DNA of 51,915 nucleotides from an uncultured Corynebacterium sp. (GTDB lineage Bacteria; Actinomycetota; Actinomycetes; Mycobacteriales; Mycobacteriaceae), in NCBI RefSeq assembly GCF_946221155.1, contig NZ_CAMIAN010000014.1, forward strand, positions 1 to 51,915. Reading direction: 5' to 3'. The notes below the pieces were generated by a model. The model did no database searches and was not told where the DNA came from. It saw nothing but the letters and a program-made list of their open reading frames with translations. Position numbers and translations under genes: made by a program. Each line of letters starts with the position of its first letter. Position 1 is the first letter of the stretch. Positions 44,271-51,915 of the stretch are shown one piece after another.

Positions 44271-45313
44271 TGAGTGACATTTGGGCCATAGTTTTTGCCG
44301 TCTTTCTACTAGCACTCAACGGTTACTTTGTAGCGGTGGAGTTCGCGCTGATCTCCTCACGCAAGGATCGCCTGGATTCCATGATCGCCGCGGGCAACAA
44401 GCGTGCCAAGCGGGTGCTGTACGCCACCGAGCACCTGTCGATTATGTTGGCGGGCGCGCAGTTCGGCATCACGATCGCCTCCCTGCTGTTGGGTAAGGTT
44501 GGCGAGCCCGCGATCGCGCACTTGATCGAGGCACCGTTTGAAGCCCTGGGACTGCCGCCGGAGCTGCTGCACCCGGTGAGCTTTGCGATTGCCCTGCTAT
44601 TTGTGACGATGCTGCACATCATCTTGGGTGAGATGGTGCCGAAGAACATCGCGTTGGCAGGCCCGGAGACGGTGGCGACGTTCGTCGTACCGCTGCACCT
44701 TCTGTTTGTAAAGGTCACGAACCCAATCATGCAGGCGCTGAACTGGATCGCCCGCCACACGCTCAAGCTGATGGGCGTGGAGCAGAAAGACGAGCTGGAT
44801 TCCACCGTCTCCCCCTCCGAACTGGCCAGCATGATTCAGGAGTCCCGCTCCGAGGGACTGATAGCCCCGGAGGAGGCCAACCGCCTGGACAAGGCCTTGA
44901 GCTCCTCGCGCCGCACGCTGGACGAGGTGCTCATCCCCGCAGCACATGTGCACTGCATCCGACAGGACGGTCCGCGAATGAAGGTCGCGGCCGTGGAGAA
45001 GGCGGTGCAGGAGACGGGATACTCCCGCTTCCCTGTCACTGATGCCAGGGGCAAGTGGATCGGCTACGTCCACGTCAAGGATGTGCTGGACAACCTGGTG
45101 GAGCCTGACGGCCAGCTGGATACCACGGACATCCGACCACTTCTGGAAGTCAAGACGGGATCCAGCTTCGACGTAGCTATGCGCAATATGCGCCGCACCT
45201 CCAGCCACATCGCCGCGGTAGTGGATGCGGATGGGCAGATCATCGGAATGATCACGCTGGAGGACATTATCGAAGAGCTCGTCGGCACCGTCCGCGACTG
45301 GACCCATGACTGA
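44270..45313 (+). CDS. CNNM/CorC-type transporter, DUF21 and CBS pair (second of a tandem pair)
   Basis: The 347-residue protein is a paralogue of its upstream neighbour. It has the DUF21 membrane domain (about 1-195, with VAVEFALISSRKDRL and GAQFGITIASLLLG) and two CBS domains (about 210-345), but ends right after them and lacks the CorC/HlyC C-terminal domain. The ATG overlaps the previous stop by one base, so both are probably made together and could form a heteromer. Its 3' end overlaps the next gene by 8 bases. Confidence 0.92.
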   Translation: MSDIWAIVFAVFLLALNGYFVAVEFALISSRKDRLDSMIAAGNKRAKRVLYATEHLSIMLAGAQFGITIASLLLGKVGEPAIAHLIEAPFEALGLPPELLHPVSFAIALLFVTMLHIILGEMVPKNIALAGPETVATFVVPLHLLFVKVTNPIMQALNWIARHTLKLMGVEQKDELDSTVSPSELASMIQESRSEGLIAPEEANRLDKALSSSRRTLDEVLIPAAHVHCIRQDGPRMKVAAVEKAVQETGYSRFPVTDARGKWIGYVHVKDVLDNLVEPDGQLDTTDIRPLLEVKTGSSFDVAMRNMRRTSSHIAAVVDADGQIIGMITLEDIIEELVGTVRDWTHD

Positions 45314-46145
45314 GGTACTTCACGACTGGCGTGAAAGGCAGGCCGCCCACCGGGAGCGCGTGCAGCGCCTCACCGAGGGGCACCGCCGGCGCCGCGCGGA
45401 GGGTGAAAGGCACCCGGTGTGGGATTTCATGTTCACCTACTACCCCACTACCCCTGGGAAGCTGAGCCACTGGCATCCGGGCGTCAATAAGGGTGTGGTG
45501 TGGGATGGCGACGGCGACCTACCGCAGTACAAGGACCACTATGTGCGCCGCGGCGACGTCTGGACCCTCGACGTGGAGCGGTTCATGACGGCGCGGGGTA
45601 AGACAGTGCGCTATATCGCGCGGCTGTTGGACGCCACGTACCGGCATCCGCCCGTGCTCGGCTGCTTTGGGTTGCACGAGTGGGCGATGGTCTACAAGGA
45701 TGCGCCCCGCCACCCCGAGCCTTTGCGGCTGGGCGCCGCCGGTACCGACGAGGTGGTGGAAGCGTCGCAGTTGAAGTGCACGCATTTTGACGCTTATCGC
45801 TTTTTTACGGACGCCGCCGCTCCCCGCAACGCCCACACCCCAACACGCGACTCGCAGCCCCAGCTAGAGCAGCCGGGCTGCCTGCACGCCACCATGGATC
45901 TATACAAGTGGGCCACGAAGTTGGGACCGCTAATCCCCGGCGAACTGTGGCTGGATTGCTTTGAGCTGGCGTGCGATGTGCGCCGACTGGACATGGAGGC
46001 TTCACCCTATGACCTGCGAGAATGGGGATTCGAGCCCGTACGAATCGAAACTGCGGTGGGGCGAGCGGAGTATGTGGCTAGGCAAAAAGGGCTGATGGAA
46101 CGCGGACAGGGACTGCGCAAACGCCTGCTGGCCTACACTGGATAG
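45306..46145 (+). CDS. Conserved actinobacterial protein of unknown function
   Basis: The 279-residue protein begins with a basic helix (DWRERQAAHRERVQRLTEGHRRRR), then RHPVWDFMFTYYPTTPGKLSHWHPG, and ends with LRKRLLAYTG. Conserved-looking parts are GCFGLHEWAMVYK, KCTHFDAYRFFTDAA and LHATMDLYKWATKLGPLIP. Similar proteins are sometimes annotated as 3-methyladenine DNA glycosylase, but no helix-hairpin-helix or known glycosylase motif is visible, so that name is not supported here. It overlaps the upstream CBS-domain gene by 8 bases. Confidence 0.8.
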   Translation: MTEVLHDWRERQAAHRERVQRLTEGHRRRRAEGERHPVWDFMFTYYPTTPGKLSHWHPGVNKGVVWDGDGDLPQYKDHYVRRGDVWTLDVERFMTARGKTVRYIARLLDATYRHPPVLGCFGLHEWAMVYKDAPRHPEPLRLGAAGTDEVVEASQLKCTHFDAYRFFTDAAAPRNAHTPTRDSQPQLEQPGCLHATMDLYKWATKLGPLIPGELWLDCFELACDVRRLDMEASPYDLREWGFEPVRIETAVGRAEYVARQKGLMERGQGLRKRLLAYTG

Positions 46146-46170
46146 AAAACTACTGGGAGGAAGAAGCATC

Positions 46171-46674
46171 GTGGCACGTCACACAAGCGGGAAGCAGAAC
46201 TATCAGGTAGCCGGATGGGTCTGGGCAGCGCTCGCGGCCGTGATTGTGCTGGCGCTTCTGGTTGCAGGGTGGGTTGCGCTGGCGCGGAATAACCAGGACG
46301 ACTTGGCTGCACCGGAATGCCCGCAAGGGGAATTCGTGGTGCAAGTGTGGGCTGCGAATGAGGCGGAGTTGAAGGATGCGGTGCAGGAGTTCAACGATGC
46401 GAACGAGGTGGAGCTGGACCACTGCCTGAAGGCGGAGGTTGTGCGTAAGCCGGACGCGGAGGCGATTAAGGCTTACAAGGCGTGGGGTGAGGGTGGCCAG
46501 CCGGGCGCGGAGCTGTGGAAGCCAGCGGATCGGCAGATGGCCGATGAGGCGCTGGCGGTCTCCAAGGTGGAGGTCGCAGAAGAGAATGGTGGAGTGTTGG
46601 CCCCGCAGCTACGGGATAGTCCCCTGCCGGAGCTGAACCAGCGGGCGCGGGGAGCTTTTCTGAGGCAGCTCTAG
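46171..46674 (+). CDS. Membrane-anchored protein, possible truncated substrate-binding domain
   Basis: The 167-residue protein has a short basic start, one hydrophobic helix (about 14-37), and an extracellular part. The segment VVQVWAANEAELKDAVQEFND, followed after a gap by GAELWKPADRQM, resembles the first lobe of the periplasmic-binding-like domain found in larger actinobacterial anchored proteins. The second lobe is missing, so it may be a shortened relative; this is inference. The GTG at 46171 follows the ribosome-binding site GGGAGGAAGAA. Its stop shares CTAG with the convergent merR gene. Confidence 0.7.
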   Translation: MARHTSGKQNYQVAGWVWAALAAVIVLALLVAGWVALARNNQDDLAAPECPQGEFVVQVWAANEAELKDAVQEFNDANEVELDHCLKAEVVRKPDAEAIKAYKAWGEGGQPGAELWKPADRQMADEALAVSKVEVAEENGGVLAPQLRDSPLPELNQRARGAFLRQL

Positions 46675-47183
46675 GCCATACGGCGACGGCGACGCTCGGC
46701 CAGCTCGTCGATGGCTGCGTCCTGCACAACCTTTTCGGAGGGGAAGGCGGTGATGGTGCCGGTGAGTTCCTTCATAAGGCCCGGAACTGCGATGCCGAAT
46801 ACACCCTGCCCACCGTTGAGGAGGTCAATAACTTCCTCGGAGGAGCGGCACTCGTATACGGTATGACCGTCGGAGACGAGGGTGATGCCGGCGAGGTCAT
46901 CGACGCCCAGGTTCTCCAGCTTTTCCACGGCCTTGCGGATGTTCTGCAGGGAGATGCCGGTATCCAGCAAGCCCTTCACGATCTTCAGCACCAGAATGTC
47001 ACGGAAGGAGTACAGGCGCTGGGAGCCGGAGCCGGCGGCGTTACGAATGCTGGGCTGAACCAGCTTGGTGCGGGCCCAGTAGTCCAACTGACGGTAGGTG
47101 ATGCCGGCGACTTGACAGGCAATCGGTACGCGGTAGCCGACCTCGTCGTCGGGGCCGTGGACGTCGAAAAGGGCATCCTGCAT
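46671..47183 (-). CDS. MerR-family regulator (Rv1830-like)
   Basis: The 170-residue protein has an N-terminal winged helix of the MerR type (about 15-85: YRVPIACQVAGITYRQLDYWARTKLV, then RLYSFRDILVLKIVKGLLDTGISLQNIRKAVEKL) and a C-terminal domain with no cysteine cluster, so a metal sensor is unlikely. It corresponds by position and length to the MerR protein that lies next to the BFN gene, ftsR and garA in mycobacteria (Rv1830). A strong promoter lies upstream. The ATG at 47183 follows CCAGGAG. Confidence 0.9.
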   Translation of the reverse strand: MQDALFDVHGPDDEVGYRVPIACQVAGITYRQLDYWARTKLVQPSIRNAAGSGSQRLYSFRDILVLKIVKGLLDTGISLQNIRKAVEKLENLGVDDLAGITLVSDGHTVYECRSSEEVIDLLNGGQGVFGIAVPGLMKELTGTITAFPSEKVVQDAAIDELAERRRRRMA

Positions 47184-47218
47184 GAAACACTCCTGGTGTA
47201 ATTTCAATTCTCTTCTAA

Positions 47219-47246
47219 AGATTAGACCGGTTTGCGGCACAGTCAA
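47219..47246 (-). promoter_or_regulatory. Sigma-70-type promoter for the merR gene
   Basis: On the minus strand TTGACT (47246-47241) and TAATCT (47224-47219) are 16 bases apart. The start point would be near 47212, leaving a leader of about 29 bases. This places the merR gene under its own promoter, apart from the odhI-ftsR-BFN unit upstream. The rest of the 124-base spacer is AT-rich with a short ACACG/CGTGT hairpin followed by TTTTT, a weak terminator candidate for the BFN-like gene. Confidence 0.6.
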
Positions 47247-47307
47247 CCGCTAGCCGAACATTACTTTAACACGAGTCACAAAAATCACACGTGTAACAAC
47301 AGGCGTG

Positions 47308-47895
47308 TCATTCCTTTAACCAGTCGTCAAGATCACTCGACAGGCCCAGGCCCTCCCACATTTGTTGGAAGTCGGAATCCGCGTTGTCGCTGGCGGTGAA
47401 GCCCATATCTTCCGGGTTCCAGTCCAGCAGGAAGTCCACCTGGTCGCCGTCTTCGTCCACCTGCTTGAGCTTCGCTTCGAGCTCGTCAACCCAAGCCGGG
47501 TTAACGCGGATGAGCGCACTTTCCACCCCAGGTTCCACGCGCACGTCGAAGATCACGCCCGCGTGCCACAGGGGTTCCAAAATGGAAGGGCGAATGTCGA
47601 TGAAACGCTCGGACTCCCCTTCCTCTAGCACCAAACCGGCGGTCATCTGACCGCGGGAGTTGGTGACGATGCGGGCAAACCACGGGTCGCGCGCTTCGTC
47701 GTGCTTCAGGATGCTTGCCAGCACCTCGGCATCCGTGGGTCGCCCGCCCAGATCCAGCGTTGGCTCCACCCAGATCGGCAGGATGTGGGTGCGCTGGGGC
47801 GTCATAAAAATAAGACAGTCCGGGACGGGCGCGCCGCAGCCAAGAGAGCTACCGACAGCGCGGCCGAGGAAGACGACTTCGGTGCCTTTAGCCAA
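47308..47895 (-). CDS. BFN-like (DUF151, bifunctional nuclease) protein, divergent
   Basis: The 195-residue protein occupies the place of the bifunctional-nuclease gene between ftsR and merR. It keeps the ILPIWV segment (residues near 40) of the BFN domain and the general length, but the sequence around it (GGRPTDAEVLASILKHDEARDP) is clearly different from the usual E-A-x-A-I and H-D-L segments. The C-terminal 60 residues are acidic (VDEDGDQVDFLL ... DLDDWLKE). Nuclease activity is therefore uncertain. The start overlaps the ftsR stop by 8 bases. Confidence 0.75.
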   Translation of the reverse strand: MAKGTEVVFLGRAVGSSLGCGAPVPDCLIFMTPQRTHILPIWVEPTLDLGGRPTDAEVLASILKHDEARDPWFARIVTNSRGQMTAGLVLEEGESERFIDIRPSILEPLWHAGVIFDVRVEPGVESALIRVNPAWVDELEAKLKQVDEDGDQVDFLLDWNPEDMGFTASDNADSDFQQMWEGLGLSSDLDDWLKE

Positions 47896-48625
47896 GGTTG
47901 CCCTTCACCAGCGCGGTGTTGAGGGAAATGATCAGCGCGGACATCTCTCGGGCGGTCTCGGCGGAGCGCTGCTGGGCGTTTTCGTCGCGGCCGTGAGCCA
48001 GCGGGGCGGCGATGCGGGAGACCATGTCGAACTGGCGGTTCGCAATGGTCAGCAGTGCCTTCAGGTGGCGGTTGTCCAGGCCGTGGTCGGTGAGGTTCTG
48101 CGCGATCTGCACGATCTCCACGTCATCGACTGAGAAAAATCCGGCCGGGTCAGCACTAATCAGCCCCATGCGGATCAGGGAACCTGTGAAGGAATCCTGC
48201 ACGTTGGCACGCGCCGTAACGTCCGCGCGGGTCAGGCGACGAGACTGCGCGGCCCGCATCTGCTCCGGGGAAATCGCACCAGGGGCAGACTTGCGAGCGG
48301 CAGTCACCGGAGTGACCTTGCCGGAGTCCATGGCCTCCAAGCGCTCACGGATAACCTTCAGCGGCAGGTAGTTATCCCGCTGAAGGGTCAAAATGTAGCG
48401 CAACCTGGAAATATCCTCCGGGGAGAAGCGCCGGTAACCGCTTTGGGAACGGCGCGGGCTAACCAAGCCTTCGGATTCCAGGAAGCGGATTTTCGAGACG
48501 GTGACGTCCGGAAAATCCGGCTTCAGCTGCTTCAGCACATCGCCAATAGACGAGGTAGGCAGAACCTTTCCGGCTGGTGAGGAGGAAGGTGCAGGAGCGC
48601 TAGCGTGGCTTCTCTGTGCGCTCAC
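47888..48625 (-). CDS. ftsR: MerR-like cell division regulator FtsR
   Basis: FtsR activates ftsZ and controls cell division and growth in corynebacteria. The 245-residue protein has a Ser/Pro/Ala-rich start, then a MerR winged helix (about 25-100: SIGDVLKQLKPDFPDVTVSKIRFLESEGLVSPRRSQSGYRRFSPEDISRL), a middle region with LTRADVTARANV and a C-terminal helical domain (DVEIVQIAQNLTDHGLDNRHLKALLTIANRQFDMV). The GTG at 48625 follows AAGGAA. The neighbourhood with odhI and secA2 matches C. glutamicum. Confidence 0.93.
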   Translation of the reverse strand: MSAQRSHASAPAPSSSPAGKVLPTSSIGDVLKQLKPDFPDVTVSKIRFLESEGLVSPRRSQSGYRRFSPEDISRLRYILTLQRDNYLPLKVIRERLEAMDSGKVTPVTAARKSAPGAISPEQMRAAQSRRLTRADVTARANVQDSFTGSLIRMGLISADPAGFFSVDDVEIVQIAQNLTDHGLDNRHLKALLTIANRQFDMVSRIAAPLAHGRDENAQQRSAETAREMSALIISLNTALVKGNLG

Positions 48626-48631
48626 TGTTCC

Positions 48632-49066
48632 TTAGGCTTCCTTCGAACCGTTGAGGAACACCAGACGGAACTTGCCGATCTGGATCTCGTCGCCGTTGGA
48701 CAGGACGGAGGAGTTCTTCGGCTCGCGGTTGACGTAGGTGCCGTTCAGGGATCCGACGTCCACAACCTCGTACTGGTCGCCATTGCGGCGGAACTCAGCG
48801 TGGCGGCGGGAAACGGTGACGTCATCCAGGAAGATGTCGCTATCCGGGTGGCGGCCAGCGGCGGTCGTTTCCTGGTCCAGCAGGAAGCGGGAGCCAGCGT
48901 TCGGGCCGCGCTTCACAACCAGCAGCGCGGAGCCCTCTGGAAGGCCCTCCACACCGGCGGGAGAGGCATCGTGCTGCGAACCAGACTCCATCTCCTTTAG
49001 AAGGTCTGCGCGAAAGACTGACGTGGTCTCGACAGATGCCTCAGGCACTCCGGTGTTATCGCTCAT
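48632..49066 (-). CDS. odhI: 2-oxoglutarate dehydrogenase inhibitor OdhI (GarA)
   Basis: Unphosphorylated OdhI binds and inhibits OdhA, steering 2-oxoglutarate toward glutamate; Ser/Thr kinases relieve this by phosphorylation. The 144-residue protein has the N-terminal phosphorylation motif VETTSVFRADLL with Thr14 and Thr15, then a forkhead-associated domain (about 45-140) with GRHPDSDI, VSRRHAEF, and VGSLNGTYVN. The ATG at 49066 gives the normal start MSDN; a TTG three codons earlier is possible. ftsR follows after 6 bases. Confidence 0.97.
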   Translation of the reverse strand: MSDNTGVPEASVETTSVFRADLLKEMESGSQHDASPAGVEGLPEGSALLVVKRGPNAGSRFLLDQETTAAGRHPDSDIFLDDVTVSRRHAEFRRNGDQYEVVDVGSLNGTYVNREPKNSSVLSNGDEIQIGKFRLVFLNGSKEA

Positions 49067-49137
49067 GGCTTTCAAGTCCTCTCATTCGAACTAATCGGTT
49101 CGGCTATGACAATACGTCTAACAATACCCTAAAGCAG

Positions 49138-51453
49138 CTAGCGGAACATCTGAACGATAGACCCCATCACAGATCCCCCAGAGGAGGACAGCGGGTTGTC
49201 GTTCACCATGTAAGTCCACGTTGCGCTGGGCTTGTGCAGGCCCATCTCGCCCAGCTGGGCACCGTCGGAAGTGATCTCCACCTCGTCAAATGTTTCGCGT
49301 GCCTTGTTGACTGCACGCTCAGCCAACTCGCCGAAGGCGGCGATGGACATGCGGTGGAACTCGTCAATCGGCGATTCGCGGGCGATGGCGCGCAGGTGGA
49401 TGGACTCGCGTACATCGTCCAAGTAGGCCAGGTGCTCCGCCCACTCGTTATCCAGGTGGAACAGCATGATTTCGCGGGCGGCCTGCTCCAGCACTTCCTC
49501 GCTAATCCCCTGCTTCTTCAGCTCCGCGGCGCGGTCGACGTTGTGGTAGCTCAGGTCGTCCCAGGCTGCGGCGGTATCCAGCAGGGTGTCGCGGCGATCA
49601 TTCACGATGTCGCGCTGGTCCTTGATCATCTTGTTGTACTTCCAGGTGGTGGCGTGGATGTCCAGCATCTGGCCCTCGGTCACGCGCTGGCAGTGGTCCA
49701 CGAACTGCTGGACCTTCTTCTGCGGCAGCAAACCGTCATCCTTCGGCTGGGCCTGCAGCTCCTCCCCTGCGCCGCCCACGGCAACCACGTCGTCTTCCAG
49801 GGAGACGAAGAACAGGGAGCTACCCGGGTCGCCCTGACGGCCCGCGCGGCCGCGCAGCTGGTTATCCAGGCGCTGGGAGCGGAAGCGGCCCACGCCGACG
49901 ACGTGCAAACCGCCGGTCTCAACAACCTCTTCGTGTTCGGCCTCGTCGGTGCCGCCCAGCTTAATGTCGGTACCGCGGCCGGCCATCTGAGTGGAAACGG
50001 TCACGCGGCCCGGGCGGCCAGCCTCGGCGACGACGGCCGCCTCGGCCTCGTGGTTCTTTGCGTTCAGCACGGAGCATTCCACGCCTGCGGAAAGCAGAGC
50101 CTCCGCCAGCGCTTCGGATTCCGCGACATCCTGAGTGCCCACCAACTGCGGCTGGCCGGTCTTTTGCACCTCGACGATGTGCTTGACCACCGCGTCGTCG
50201 CGCTCGGCGGCGGAGACGTACACTCGGTCGGCCTCGTCGAAACGGATGTTCGGAACATTCGGCTCGATGACGGAGACCTGCAGGTTGTAGAACTGTCGCA
50301 GCTGATCGCCGGCTGCCAGGGCCGTACCGGTCATGCCGCAAACCTCCGGGTACATACCGACTAGCGCCTGGATGGTGATCTGGTCGAGGATGCGGCCACC
50401 GTCGGTGACGTCCAGCCCCTCCTTGGCCTCCACTGCCGCCTGCAGGCCGTCTGGCCAACGCTGTAGCTCGGCCACGCGGCCGCGGGAGCCGTCAATAAGA
50501 GCAACCTTGCCGTCGCGCACGATGTAGTGAACGTCGCGGATCAACAGGTGCTCTGCATGCAGGGCGACGTTCACCTGCACCAGCAGCTCGCCTTCGTCCT
50601 CGTAGAGGGAGTCCACGCCCAGCTGCTTTTCCACGAAAGCCGCGCCCTCGTCGGTGAGGAAGACGTTGCGGTGGTCCTCGGAGACGTGGAAGTGCTTGTC
50701 TTCCTCCATGCGCTTGACCAGGTCGGTGATTCGGCCGGCGGGGGCAGGGCCGGGTTCGGAACCGGCGAGCACCAGCGGCACCAGAGCCTCGTCGACCATT
50801 ACCGAATCAGCCTCATCGATGACGGCCACGTCCGCCGGGGTGCGCACCTGGTCGGCGCGGCGGGTGATCAGCTGGTCACGCAGAACATCGAAGCCGAGTT
50901 CGTTGATGGCGCCGAAGATGACGTCGCGGGAGTAGATGTCGCGGCGCTGGTCCGCGGTGAGGTCCTCGTTGATAGCGCCGTGGGTCAGCCCGAAGAAGTC
51001 GAACATCGGGCCCATCCAGTCGTTATCGCGCCCTGCCAGGTAGCTGTTGACCGTGATGACGTGCACGCGCTTACCCTGCAAAGCAAAGCCCACGGCGGCC
51101 ATCGCGCCGGCTAGGGTCTTGCCTTCACCTGTGGCCATCTCCACCACGTCGCCGTGCAGCAGGCGGTAGGTGCCCTGCATCTGCACGTCGAAAGGCTCCA
51201 TGTTCAAGGTGCGGCTTGCCGCTTCACGGAGGATTGCCAGCAGCGCGGAAGCGTCGTCTACCTGCCCACCGAAGTGGTGGCCATCCTCGCTAGTGGATTG
51301 TTCGGTGACCACGTCCGAGGCGGCGTCACGAAGCTCCGCATCGCTTAGCCCCGAGTAGCGCGACGAGTCGGCCTGAGCGACCACGGCCCGGCTTTTCTTC
51401 TGATTCTTCTTCGGGGAAGATCCCATCGCCTTCCAGAACCAGTCAAATGCCAT
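49138..51453 (-). CDS. secA2: Accessory Sec translocase ATPase SecA2
   Basis: SecA2 powers export of a subset of proteins alongside SecA1. The 771-residue protein lacks the long C-terminal linker and zinc-binding end of SecA1, as expected for SecA2. It has MATGEGKTLAGAMAA (Walker A), VIDEADSVMVDEA, STQMAGRGTDIKLGG, and LRGRAGRQGDPGSS (motif VI). The ATG at 51453 is chosen because AAGGGCAC lies 5 bases before it and MAFDWFWKAMG matches the family start; the frame extends further upstream without a ribosome-binding site. It is divergent from the hydrolase gene. Confidence 0.95.
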   Translation of the reverse strand: MAFDWFWKAMGSSPKKNQKKSRAVVAQADSSRYSGLSDAELRDAASDVVTEQSTSEDGHHFGGQVDDASALLAILREAASRTLNMEPFDVQMQGTYRLLHGDVVEMATGEGKTLAGAMAAVGFALQGKRVHVITVNSYLAGRDNDWMGPMFDFFGLTHGAINEDLTADQRRDIYSRDVIFGAINELGFDVLRDQLITRRADQVRTPADVAVIDEADSVMVDEALVPLVLAGSEPGPAPAGRITDLVKRMEEDKHFHVSEDHRNVFLTDEGAAFVEKQLGVDSLYEDEGELLVQVNVALHAEHLLIRDVHYIVRDGKVALIDGSRGRVAELQRWPDGLQAAVEAKEGLDVTDGGRILDQITIQALVGMYPEVCGMTGTALAAGDQLRQFYNLQVSVIEPNVPNIRFDEADRVYVSAAERDDAVVKHIVEVQKTGQPQLVGTQDVAESEALAEALLSAGVECSVLNAKNHEAEAAVVAEAGRPGRVTVSTQMAGRGTDIKLGGTDEAEHEEVVETGGLHVVGVGRFRSQRLDNQLRGRAGRQGDPGSSLFFVSLEDDVVAVGGAGEELQAQPKDDGLLPQKKVQQFVDHCQRVTEGQMLDIHATTWKYNKMIKDQRDIVNDRRDTLLDTAAAWDDLSYHNVDRAAELKKQGISEEVLEQAAREIMLFHLDNEWAEHLAYLDDVRESIHLRAIARESPIDEFHRMSIAAFGELAERAVNKARETFDEVEITSDGAQLGEMGLHKPSATWTYMVNDNPLSSSGGSVMGSIVQMFR

Positions 51454-51525
51454 GAATGTGCCCTTCGAGTTTGAGGTGTAAGAATATGTAGACCACGTTA
51501 ATCGACTTGAGGCGAGAGGCGATCC

Positions 51526-51915
51526 ATGACCCGCACGATACGCTCCGTTCACGTGACCATTCCCACAGAAAGCGGCTGGCAGCTGGCGGGAACGGTGGAT
51601 ATGCCGCGGGATGTGAAATTGGAGGACGCGCCCCGGCGGGCCGTCGTCGCGCACTGCTTTACGTGTACGCGCGGGGCGATTGGGGTGACGCGCATTTCCA
51701 AGGCACTGGCGCGGGCGGGCTATGCGAGCTTGCGGTTCGATTTCGCTGGACTGGGCGACTCGGGAGGCAAGTTCGAGGAGACCACGCTTGGGACGAATGT
51801 TTCCGACGTGCGCGCCGCCGCCGAGTGGTTCGGCGGGGCTGAGCTGCTGGTGGGACATTCACTGGGAGGCACGGCGGTGCAGCGGGCGGCGGCGGACATC
51901 GCCTCGGTGGAGAGC
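51526..51915 (+). CDS. Alpha/beta hydrolase, 3' part beyond the window
   Basis: The first 130 codons of a gene run off the right edge. The product has an alpha/beta-hydrolase N-terminus: VTIPTESGWQLAGTVDMP, AHCFTCTRGAIGV, LRFDFAGLGDSGG and the nucleophile elbow VGHSLGGTA. The HCFTC segment is typical of the actinobacterial and proteobacterial hydrolases that carry a C-terminal OsmC domain, so a fused OsmC part may follow outside the window. The ATG at 51526 follows the ribosome-binding site GAGAGG. The position next to secA2 matches C. glutamicum. Confidence 0.85.
   Translation, partial: MTRTIRSVHVTIPTESGWQLAGTVDMPRDVKLEDAPRRAVVAHCFTCTRGAIGVTRISKALARAGYASLRFDFAGLGDSGGKFEETTLGTNVSDVRAAAEWFGGAELLVGHSLGGTAVQRAAADIASVES

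Noticed and set aside
45306..46145. 3-methyladenine DNA glycosylase
   Set aside because: The name is seen on similar proteins, but no glycosylase motif is visible, so it is left as unknown.

Overview
This window is chromosomal DNA from a Corynebacterium. Several independent signs agree. A pupylation operon (arc, dop, pup, pafA, pafB, pafC) is present without proteasome subunit genes. The mycothiol ligase gene mshC sits beside uppP. lnt and ppm1 are separate but overlapping genes, and the block odhI-ftsR-BFN-like-merR lies next to secA2. GTG and TTG starts are common, and the DNA is GC-rich with very short spacers. A secreted lipase and an accessory carbohydrate block would fit a skin or mucosal, perhaps lipophilic, species, but the species cannot be fixed from the sequence alone.

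Layout. 1-8.5 kb: a partial tRNA-Leu, a PEBP-family protein, pyrD with a lipoprotein gene, uppP, mshC, a conserved small protein, an acyl-CoA thioesterase-like gene, then a HAD phosphatase fused in frame to HisE, and hisG. 8.5-11 kb: aspA, and convergent to it a RecB/Cas4-like nuclease with a four-cysteine cluster. 11-23 kb: the tRNA methyltransferase gene trmI, the pupylation genes, the DNA-damage regulators pafB and pafC, tatA and tatC, the Ski2-like helicase helY, and a DprE2-like reductase. 23-28 kb: envelope genes (a small secreted protein, fxsA, lnt, ppm1), the RNA polymerase-binding protein rbpA with a SigH-type promoter, a zinc-ribbon protein, a YceI protein and a small membrane protein.

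28-37 kb looks like an accessory block: a secreted lipase, a GH1 glycosidase with a frameshifted sugar transporter, a DUF222/HNH endonuclease with a strong promoter, a short-chain dehydrogenase, an amidase, and an FAD dehydrogenase. 37-46 kb: a CFA-synthase-like methyltransferase with altered motifs, ndh, a PaaI-type thioesterase, gnd, a DEAD-box helicase, two tandem CNNM/CorC transporters, and two poorly known proteins. 46-52 kb: a MerR regulator, a BFN-like protein, ftsR, odhI, secA2, and the start of an alpha/beta hydrolase gene.

How the genes work together. Pup is deamidated by Dop and ligated by PafA. With no 20S proteasome nearby, and with the ATPase lacking the proteasome-docking tail, tagged proteins are probably unfolded rather than degraded. 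odhI controls flux through 2-oxoglutarate dehydrogenase while ftsR controls division. lnt and ppm1 serve lipoprotein acylation and mannosylation. Genes are packed very tightly. Many same-strand neighbours overlap by 1-14 bases, and four convergent pairs end on one shared CTAG that is a stop codon in both directions. No IS element, CRISPR array, prophage or origin was seen, and no stretch over 300 bases lacks a gene.
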